From assembly GCA_022566975.1 (NCBI GenBank), contig JADFHV010000041.1, positions 1 through 10,797 on the forward strand: 10,797 nt of DNA. The letters run 5' to 3'. The position numbers and the translations under genes were made by a program. This document shows, piece by piece, positions 1-7,349 of this stretch; position 1 is the stretch's first letter, and each line of letters starts with the position of its first letter. Below the pieces are notes generated by a model, which was given only the letters and a program-made list of their open reading frames with translations, searched no databases and was not told where the DNA came from. This stretch comes from Chloroflexota bacterium. GTDB taxonomy: Bacteria; Chloroflexota; Dehalococcoidia; SAR202; UBA11138.

Positions 1-1843
<1,843 letters not shown>

Positions 1844-1868
1844 GACCAGGGCGAGACTGGATAGAAAT

Positions 1869-1901
1869 GAGGGCTCCGGGAAACCGGAGCCCTCGGCTTT
1901 T
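1869..1901 (+). terminator. Rho-independent terminator after groEL
   Basis: A perfect 11-bp GC-rich stem (GAGGGCTCCGG at 1869-1879 pairing with CCGGAGCCCTC at 1884-1894) is closed by a GAAA tetraloop (1880-1883, GNRA type). Three bases later comes a short T run (TTTT, 1898-1901). It starts 25 nt after the groEL stop codon, so it should end the groESL transcript and insulate it from the genes downstream. The U tract is short and offset from the stem, but the stem is very stable. Confidence 0.88.
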
Positions 1902-1928
1902 CTGGGGTGGCGGCCTCAGAGGGGTGAA

Positions 1929-1995
1929 GTCCCGACGGCGGGACAGGAGGAACGTGGTCCCACCGTTCGTGTTGGCTCCAATCCACGCTTCATAG
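1929..1995 (+). other. Hairpin, orphan Shine-Dalgarno and possible 13-codon leader ORF
   Basis: A perfect 6-bp inverted repeat, GTCCCG (1929-1934) and CGGGAC (1939-1944), has the 4-nt loop ACGG. It is followed immediately by a consensus AGGAGG (1945-1950). Three nt later a GTG (1954) opens a 13-codon frame ending TAG at 1993-1995, encoding (M)VPPFVLAPIHAS. The spacing is shorter than the usual 5-9 nt and the peptide resembles nothing I recognise, so translation is doubtful. The hairpin could control access to the Shine-Dalgarno, or all of this could be chance in GC-rich sequence. Confidence 0.2.
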
Positions 1996-2097
1996 CTCCC
2001 TTTTCGCCGCGCTCTAAATCCAGTTCTTAGGATCTTAGACGACTTGCGCTCTTTGCCTTCCTTAAGGCCACGCTCTGTTTTCCAGTGGGGGCAAGGG

Positions 2098-2128
2098 TTG
2101 ACAATGGCACTACGCAGGTACGTAAATA
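2098..2128 (+). promoter_or_regulatory. Candidate sigma-70-type promoter for the DUF4012 cassette
   Basis: A perfect -35 hexamer, TTGACA, lies at 2098-2103 in an A/T-richer patch about 115 nt upstream of the next gene. The best nearby -10 candidate is TAAATA (2123-2128), with only 3 of 6 consensus matches and a long 19-nt spacer. TAGATT (2127-2132) matches better but sits too far away. The position, after the groEL terminator and before the cassette, is what a promoter would need, but the -10 is weak and sigma preferences in this lineage are unknown to me. Confidence 0.35.
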
Positions 2129-2217
2129 GATTGTAGCGGACTGACGCTGGAGCGGCGGCTTCATGGCCGCAGCGCTGGCCAATCGCGCTCGGTAATAGCT
2201 ACCTGATCAGGCGGATT

Positions 2218-4755
2218 ATGGCCCAACGGGCGACATTGGCGTGGGTGGTTGTGGCGGTCACGGTCGCTCTGGCCATCATCATCGGTAGTTGGCACCTTGG
2301 GGACAGCGTCATTGGCGTGGCGGTGGACGCCGAGGCCAGACTCACCGAGTTTCGCGACATAACCATCGACCAACTCGTCACGGATGACACGGGGGCGCTG
2401 GACGAGTTGGCCCGTGACGTAGCCGTCGTCAAGGCTGGCATCGAACCCGCCAGCGGACTGATGCGCTGGGTGCGGCGGTTCTCCCCATCGGTGGCCTGGT
2501 TGCCCATGGCGGACCTCGAGCTGAGGGCGTGGACCAGCCAGATGGACAGGGTCGATCACGACCTGGACGCCGCCACCGTGTTGTTGGCTTCCTCGTCCCA
2601 ACTCCTCGACCTGTACTCCGACTCCCAGACCGCGCTGGTGGCGACCAGGGCCGGTTCGTCCGTGCCGTTCCTGAGGAGCCAGGTAGCGACTCTCGAGAGC
2701 TCTTACGAGGCGGGCCGTGAAGCCATAGACGAAGCAGTCCGCGCGGGGCGCACGTCCGGCGTTGGCCTGCTGGCGCCCAGGGCGCGGGAGCTGACCGACC
2801 TGCTGGGGGAGCTGGAGCGTCTGATGTCTGGGGCGGCTGACACGGGTGCGGAGGTTTCCGGTCTGCTTGCGGAGCTGCTGGACCTGGCCGAAGACGCGCA
2901 GCCGCTAATGGCGCAGTTCGTCATCGGAGAGTCCGAGCCCGAGCAGATGACAAGCGAGGAGATCCGCGCGACGCTCGGTAGGATGAACGTGCACACGTTG
3001 GAGGCAAAGAAGAGGGCGCGCAGCACGTTGGATCTCATCGCCGAAACGGGACAAACGGAGGCGCTTCTACTCCGGCTGGCCGACCTCGATCGAGTGCTCG
3101 ATGTCCTGCGGTCGTTCAACGACGCCGCTTTGGTGGCCTTGAGCGTCGTCGAGCCCGCCGTCAGCGTGATGGAGGGGTCGGGCGCGGGCCTGCTGGACAG
3201 CGCGGGAGCGCTGGTTGACATGTTCGATGCGTTCAGCGAGCGGAGCGATGAGATCGCGCAGGCCGTCGCCGAGCTGGGAGCGGCGGAGCTAACGCTAAAG
3301 GAGCTGAGCACCGGGCCCGGTGACGCCTCCTTCGCCAGCGGTCTCGCGGACATCTCCAGGTTTGTCGGCGACCTCCGTTCGGGGCTCGACATGGTTAATC
3401 GAATCGCGCCGCATGGCCGAGCTCTCCTGGCGGGGGACGGCGTCCGGAGGTATCTCGTCCTGGGCCAGTCCTCCGACGAGCTCCGGGCTACCGGGGGCTT
3501 CGTGTCCGCGGTCTGGTTGGTGACTTTCGAGGACGGGGGCCTTGCGGACGTCAAGTATCAAGACAGCGTGAGGGTGGATGACTGGGAGCGGCTCGCCCTC
3601 TACCCCAAGGCGCCACTGGGCCTGGACGAGCACATGAACGCCTGGGTGTGGCTGCTGCGAGACGTCTCCTGGGACCCGGACTTTCCAACCACGGCCGCCA
3701 CGGCGGAGGACATGTACGCCATCGGTCAGCGACAGGACGTGGACGGCGTGGTCGCCATCAACCAGTGGACGCTGCTGAAGCTGGTAGAGGCTCTGGGGTC
3801 CATCCCGCAGCCTGAGGCTGACGAGCCGGTGACTCCGCGGAACCTGCTGGGGGTCCTGGAGGAGGGAACGGACCGATACGGTCGGGCCTATATGGACCTG
3901 GTCCTCCAGGGCGTTCTCGACAGGTTGAACCAGCCGACATCAATGCCCACACTGATGCGGCTGGCGTCGGCCCTCCACGACACCCTGCGGAAACGAGAGA
4001 CGCTGCTGTACTTCGACGATCCCGCTCTCCAGGCCCTAGCTAGGGACCTGCGATGGGATGGCAGAGTCCGGCAGGACTCGTCGGACTACCTGTACGTGGT
4101 AGACTCTAACGTCGGATGGAACAAGGTCGATCGGAACATCCAGCGGGACATATCCTATCTTGTGGACCTGCGCAGGGGCGCGCGGCCCAGGGTCAGCCTG
4201 ACGCTGGGATATCAGAACCACAGCGGCCCAGACTCACCGGCGTGCGAGCCCCAGTGGCGCAGCCGGGACACCGACTACGGCGCGTTCAAGAATGCCTGCT
4301 ACTGGAACTTCTTACGGGTCTATGTGCCTCAAGGTTCCACCGTGCTCAGCACCACGCCCCTGACGCTTCCCGAGCTCAGCGTGTCGGTGGAGATCGGCCG
4401 TGGAGCGCCGGGGCAGGATACGGGAGCCGTGTCATCCAGTCACGACAGGCTCGTCTTCTCGGGGCTGGCTACTATCGAAGCCGGCGCAAGGGGCGAGGTC
4501 ACGCTGGTCTACGACCTGCCGGCCTCGGTGGTGAAACGTGAGGACGGCACCATCACGTACCGGCTGCTCGTCCAGAAGCAGCCCGGGGTGAGGGAGCGAA
4601 ACCTGTCGTTGGACCTCATCCTGCCGGAAGGATTCGACCTCGTTGAGTCCTCTCATCCCACGGTCTACAGCAGTGACTCTCGGGTCGGACTGTCGTTGGT
4701 GGTGACCGAGGATACGCTGATAGACCTCAAGTTCAGAGTTGGGACCGATGGCTAG
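2218..4755 (+). CDS. Membrane-anchored DUF4012 domain protein, 845 aa
   Basis: The N-terminus is a short basic stretch followed by one hydrophobic helix (about residues 7-23, LAWVVVAVTVALAIII), predicted to anchor the protein with the rest outside the cytosol. Residues about 30-400 are almost all helical, rich in Leu, Ala, Glu and Ser, and probably coiled coil. The DUF4012 signature follows: LGQSSDELRATGGF (about 415-428), DVDGVVAI (507-514) and NVGWNK (631-636). The C-terminal 170 residues look beta-rich. DUF4012 proteins are large single-pass proteins of Gram-positive-like and Chloroflexota envelopes; their biochemical role is not established, though some occur near cell-surface polysaccharide genes. 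The ATG at 2218 directly precedes the TM helix. The AGGCGG at 2209-2214 is only 3 nt away, and the frame stays open back to 2137 without an ATG, so the start is moderately certain. The stop overlaps the next gene by 8 nt. Confidence 0.88.
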   Translation: MAQRATLAWVVVAVTVALAIIIGSWHLGDSVIGVAVDAEARLTEFRDITIDQLVTDDTGALDELARDVAVVKAGIEPASGLMRWVRRFSPSVAWLPMADLELRAWTSQMDRVDHDLDAATVLLASSSQLLDLYSDSQTALVATRAGSSVPFLRSQVATLESSYEAGREAIDEAVRAGRTSGVGLLAPRARELTDLLGELERLMSGAADTGAEVSGLLAELLDLAEDAQPLMAQFVIGESEPEQMTSEEIRATLGRMNVHTLEAKKRARSTLDLIAETGQTEALLLRLADLDRVLDVLRSFNDAALVALSVVEPAVSVMEGSGAGLLDSAGALVDMFDAFSERSDEIAQAVAELGAAELTLKELSTGPGDASFASGLADISRFVGDLRSGLDMVNRIAPHGRALLAGDGVRRYLVLGQSSDELRATGGFVSAVWLVTFEDGGLADVKYQDSVRVDDWERLALYPKAPLGLDEHMNAWVWLLRDVSWDPDFPTTAATAEDMYAIGQRQDVDGVVAINQWTLLKLVEALGSIPQPEADEPVTPRNLLGVLEEGTDRYGRAYMDLVLQGVLDRLNQPTSMPTLMRLASALHDTLRKRETLLYFDDPALQALARDLRWDGRVRQDSSDYLYVVDSNVGWNKVDRNIQRDISYLVDLRRGARPRVSLTLGYQNHSGPDSPACEPQWRSRDTDYGAFKNACYWNFLRVYVPQGSTVLSTTPLTLPELSVSVEIGRGAPGQDTGAVSSSHDRLVFSGLATIEAGARGEVTLVYDLPASVVKREDGTITYRLLVQKQPGVRERNLSLDLILPEGFDLVESSHPTVYSSDSRVGLSLVVTEDTLIDLKFRVGTDG

Positions 4756-6409
4756 GGCCGGGCAGAACCTGGGAAGGCGCTCCCAGCCTCGGTGGCTTAG
4801 AGCCCTCCCATGTCTGTGGCGCGCGGTAGTACCGATGGCGGTTGCGCCTCTGGTCGCCGTCGCCTGCGTCTTCGGCGGGGGTGAGGACTCAGCGGGCGCA
4901 GTGGAACTCGCCCCGCGGACGGAGACCATATCCAAGAGCTCCAACGCCTCCGTGCTTATTATCCCCCGAGCCGACGACCTGGCTATCAAGATATCGACGG
5001 TCAGGCCATTTCCCGCGTCGATCGTGTTGGAGCCGGGCGAGGTAGTGGTGCTGGACGCGGAGGCGTTCGGACCGGCGGGAGAGCCACTTTCGGAGGTAGA
5101 TTTCGTCTGGACGGTGGCGGACCCGCGGTCCGGCGTGATCCGAGCGGAGCGACAGTTCCAGGCAGGCTCGACACCCGGCGTCTACAACGGCGCCGTGACG
5201 TTGACCGGGATTCAGAACACTCCTCAGGGCATCCAGTTCGCTGCTGAAGCGGTGACGGTGGTCGTTGTGGGACAGGCGGTGACTCCGGAGCTGGCGAGCG
5301 TACTCATCTTGCCGGCCAAGCCGGTTGTCTTGAAGGGTCAGATATACCGTATGAGGGCAGTCGGATTCGACCGCAACGGGAGGCTGATTCCCGGTGTCAG
5401 CCTGTTCTGGCAGGTCAACGATCAGTCCCTGGGGCGTGTGAACGACCTGGGATACCTGACGGTCGAGGGTGTATCTGGGAGCTATCCAGGTGCCGTCACA
5501 GTAACCGGGATATGGGAGGGCGCGAGGGTACAGGCAGTGACCGACGTCCTCGTCATTCAGGGCAGGGAGGCCGATGACTTCCTGCTCGTCCAGGTGCTCC
5601 CACAGCGGTTCTTCCTGGACCCCCGGGACCGAATGCGGCTGCGGGCCGTGGCGCTGAACGGCCTGGGGGAGCTGGTCGCCGGCACCCAGATGCGGTGGGA
5701 GATAGTCGACCCGGCCGCCGGCACGATCGACGGGAACGGTCTCTTCGTGGCGGGAGACAGGCCCGGTATCTACACGGAGGCGGTCAGGGTCGAGGCTATC
5801 GTTCGAGGTGAGAGCGGCTTCGTGAGGGCCGCGGACTTCGCTTCCGTCGTCATCCGGGAGCCGAGGGCGCCTCGCGTTCTCGAGAGGGTGCGGGTGGCGC
5901 CGGAGTCCGTTCTGGTCACTCCCGGTGGCCGTGTCTTGCTACTGGTAAAGGCGCTGGACGACGTAGGCGCTGCCGCCGATGATGCGAAGGTCTCGTGGGA
6001 GGTCGTCGACGAGGCCGTTGGTCAGATCGACCAGTACGGGAGCTTCGAGGCGACGTTTACGCCAGGGAGTTACCCGGGAGCTCTCCTTGTGACCGTCAGG
6101 CAGGAGCTGGAGGATGAGGCGATCACCAAAACGAGATCCATAGACGTCACGGTGACCGGAGCGATCGCCCGCGTAGAGGTAAGGCCCTCTCTGGCCACGA
6201 TCGTGCCGGGGCGGACGGTCCACTTCACGGCCACCGCGTGGGACGCGAACGATGTCAAGCTACTGGGTCTCGTAGTGCTCTGGAGGGTCACCGACCGCGC
6301 GGTTGGCACGATAGACGCGTTCGGTAATTTCACCGCCGGCGATGTTGCGGGCCTGTACCAGGACGCCATCCGAGCCGAGGTGAAGCAGAATCTTCCGGTC
6401 TCACCGTAG
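4748..6409 (+). CDS. Secreted lipoprotein with five Ig-like repeats, 553 aa
   Basis: I chose the ATG at 4748, which overlaps the end of the DUF4012 gene (ATGGCTAG) and implies translational coupling; a TTG at 4739 would add three residues. The N-terminus has a long Arg-rich region, then the hydrophobic stretch AVVPMAVAPLVAVAC with a lipobox-like VAVAC ending at Cys40, followed by a GGGED flexible start, as expected of a lipoprotein. After a short linker come five repeats of about 95-100 residues (about 84-176, 184-271, 279-370, 379-470, 473-553). Each has a Trp in W-x-V-x-D (Trp121, 221, 317, 417, 512), then a G-x-I/V turn, an F/L-x-A/V-G-like step and G-x-Y-x-x-A-V. This resembles bacterial Ig-like (BIG) beta-sandwich repeats used as adhesion or spacer modules. 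The fifth repeat ends KQNLPVSP, lacking the last strand seen in the other four. The ligand is unknown. Confidence 0.8.
   Translation: MARAGQNLGRRSQPRWLRALPCLWRAVVPMAVAPLVAVACVFGGGEDSAGAVELAPRTETISKSSNASVLIIPRADDLAIKISTVRPFPASIVLEPGEVVVLDAEAFGPAGEPLSEVDFVWTVADPRSGVIRAERQFQAGSTPGVYNGAVTLTGIQNTPQGIQFAAEAVTVVVVGQAVTPELASVLILPAKPVVLKGQIYRMRAVGFDRNGRLIPGVSLFWQVNDQSLGRVNDLGYLTVEGVSGSYPGAVTVTGIWEGARVQAVTDVLVIQGREADDFLLVQVLPQRFFLDPRDRMRLRAVALNGLGELVAGTQMRWEIVDPAAGTIDGNGLFVAGDRPGIYTEAVRVEAIVRGESGFVRAADFASVVIREPRAPRVLERVRVAPESVLVTPGGRVLLLVKALDDVGAAADDAKVSWEVVDEAVGQIDQYGSFEATFTPGSYPGALLVTVRQELEDEAITKTRSIDVTVTGAIARVEVRPSLATIVPGRTVHFTATAWDANDVKLLGLVVLWRVTDRAVGTIDAFGNFTAGDVAGLYQDAIRAEVKQNLPVSP
4997..6406 (+). 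repeat. Five divergent Ig-like repeats encoded in tandem
   Basis: The repeats occupy about 4997-5275, 5297-5560, 5582-5857, 5882-6157 and 6164-6406. The conserved Trp codons are spaced 100, 96, 100 and 95 codons apart. The common core is V-x-x-x-P...G...L-x-A-x-A-x-D/N...W-x-V-x-D...G-x-I...G-x-F-x-A-G...P-G-x-Y-x-x-A-V. The copies are clearly related as protein but diverged in DNA, so they are old duplications rather than a recently expanding array. Boundaries are approximate. Confidence 0.75.
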
Positions 6410-6413
6410 GGTC

Positions 6414-6420
6414 AGGAGGG
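6414..6420 (+). promoter_or_regulatory. Shine-Dalgarno that fixes a TTG start
   Basis: AGGAGGG at 6414-6420 lies just after the stop of the Ig-repeat gene and 3 nt before TTG at 6424. It supports TTG 6424 as the start of the SNase-fold gene, because the only nearby ATG (6462) is out of frame and the in-frame TTG at 6457 would cut into the signal peptide. The spacing is short. Confidence 0.65.
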
Positions 6421-6423
6421 CCG

Positions 6424-7230
6424 TTGAGACCAGTTCTCCTTCCCCTTCTATTTCTATTGGTATGCGCCGTGGCCTTCGCCGCGGCCTGCTCCGATGACGA
6501 GCCGGGGGACGAGGTTACCCCCTCCGCTGCGCCGAGGCAGGCCCCCCAGGGGCAACTCGTCGAGGCGCGGGTGGTCGGCGTCGTTGACGGGGCGACCATC
6601 GAGGTTGACATAGGCGGCCAACTGTTCCGGGTACGTTACCTGGGGGTTGAGATCGCCCAACCTGCACAGTCGGATGCCCCCTCCCTTAGCCAGGAGGCCC
6701 TGGCGTTCAACCGATTCCTCGTAGAGGGGAGGACGGTGGAGATCGAGCGCGGCTCCACCGAGGCGGACAGTGCCGGTAACCTGCTACGGTATGTCTACGT
6801 CGATGGCGAGATGGTCAACAAGGCGCTACTGACCAACGGCTACGCCACGGTGTCCAATTTCCCCGGGGACTTCGAGTATAAGATGGAGTTTCTCGCGGCG
6901 GAGGAGAAGGCCAAGGCGAGCGCTCGGGGGATCTGGGCGCCGAGGTCCCGTGAAGAGCAGGTCGGTGCTACGGCGACTCCGGTGCAGCAGTTCGGGGGAG
7001 GCACCCTTCCGGCGCCTCCACGGGGAGTCGGTGGCCGCGTCTGCGACTTCTCAGGGACCTCAGACCCGGTGATCAAGGGCAACGTAGACAGCCTCACCGG
7101 CGAGCGGGCCTATCATGTGCCGGGCGGTCTGTTCTACACCACCACGGTGGTGGACGAGGACCAGGGCGACCGGTGGTTTTGCACCGAGGACGAGGCCGTG
7201 GCGGCCGGCTGGCACCGGTCCAAACGATAG
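6424..7230 (+). CDS. SNase-fold (thermonuclease-like) lipoprotein with degenerate active site, 268 aa
   Basis: A TTG start with AGGAGGG upstream gives a signal peptide (MRPVLLPLLFLLVCAVAFAAAC) with a lipobox-like end at Cys22 and an Asp/Pro/Ala-rich linker. Residues about 45-171 match the staphylococcal nuclease fold: VVDGATIEV (53-61), FRVRYLGVEIAQP (68-80), DSAGNLLRYVYVDGEMVN (115-132) and KAKASARGIW (162-171). Against S. aureus nuclease, Arg35 is kept (Arg71), but Asp21 is Ala57, Asp40 is Glu76, Thr41 is Ile77, Glu43 is Gln79 and Arg87 is Asn119. The calcium-binding and catalytic set is therefore largely gone, and I predict no normal nuclease activity. A C-terminal module (about 205-268) with IKGN, HVPGG and RWFC motifs and two Cys (207, 253) is a tail I know from other secreted SNase-family proteins. 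The 14-nt gap to the Ig-repeat gene indicates an operon. Automated annotation would probably name it a thermonuclease, which I consider misleading. Confidence 0.85.
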   Translation: MRPVLLPLLFLLVCAVAFAAACSDDEPGDEVTPSAAPRQAPQGQLVEARVVGVVDGATIEVDIGGQLFRVRYLGVEIAQPAQSDAPSLSQEALAFNRFLVEGRTVEIERGSTEADSAGNLLRYVYVDGEMVNKALLTNGYATVSNFPGDFEYKMEFLAAEEKAKASARGIWAPRSREEQVGATATPVQQFGGGTLPAPPRGVGGRVCDFSGTSDPVIKGNVDSLTGERAYHVPGGLFYTTTVVDEDQGDRWFCTEDEAVAAGWHRSKR

Positions 7231-7269
7231 TCCCGACACGGAAGTCGCCGGCGATTCGCGTCGCGGCCC

Positions 7270-7301
7270 TTGAATCGGTCAGATACACCCGGTGTTATGA
7301 T
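7270..7301 (+). promoter_or_regulatory. Candidate extended -10 promoter for dnaE
   Basis: TATGAT (7296-7301, 5 of 6 matches to TATAAT) is preceded by TG one base upstream (TGTTATGAT from 7293), the extended -10 form that tolerates a poor -35. TTGAAT at 7270-7275 is a possible -35 but with a 20-nt spacer. Transcription would begin near 7308, leaving a leader of roughly 40 nt before the dnaE start. I see no strong terminator between the SNase-fold gene and this site, so read-through from the cassette is also possible. Confidence 0.5.
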
Positions 7302-7349
7302 GGCCTGCGACGACCATCCCGGCCTCTAATATCCAAGCAGGCGTGCCTT

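Larger units (their letters stand above)
1902..2217. other. Intergenic stretch without a convincing gene
   Basis: About 316 nt lie between the groEL terminator and the next start codon. I find no tRNA, no convincing protein gene on either strand and no complete known riboswitch. It holds a small hairpin with an orphan Shine-Dalgarno sequence (1929-1950), three copies of CGCTCT (2010-2015, 2047-2052, 2071-2076), a weak hairpin GCCTT-CCTT-AAGGC (2055-2068) and a TTGACA box (2098-2103). Its composition is visibly more A/T-rich than the flanking genes, particularly around 1990-2135, which fits a promoter and leader region for the three-gene cassette that follows. Confidence 0.6.

Noticed and set aside
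1921..1964. Resemblance to an FMN or cobalamin riboswitch (GGGGTGAAGTCCCGACGGCGG)
   Set aside because: The short match recalls the GGTGAAATTCC-GACCGGCGG part of FMN elements, but the upstream TTCGGGGC-like and downstream GATGGGAGAAGGA-like conserved blocks are missing, as is the cobalamin-box ACTGT segment, and the next gene has no link to either cofactor.
2703..3554. 283-codon open frame on the minus strand inside the DUF4012 gene
   Set aside because: The translation is a low-complexity Ser/Arg/Ala mix mirroring the Leu/Ala/Glu helical region on the plus strand; no domain, Shine-Dalgarno or promoter supports it.
6380..6430. Frameshift joining the Ig-repeat gene to the SNase-fold gene
   Set aside because: The second gene has its own Shine-Dalgarno and a complete signal peptide with lipobox, so it is a separate gene; no other frame across the junction continues the Ig repeat.
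6462..6464. ATG at 6462 as start of the SNase-fold gene
   Set aside because: It is out of frame with the SNase domain and lies inside the signal peptide coding sequence; the TTG at 6424 with AGGAGGG upstream is better.
7231..7275. Possible terminator after the SNase-fold gene (GGCGA...TCGC-type short inverted repeats)
   Set aside because: Only 4-bp stems can be formed and there is no T run, so it is not distinguishable from background in GC-rich DNA.
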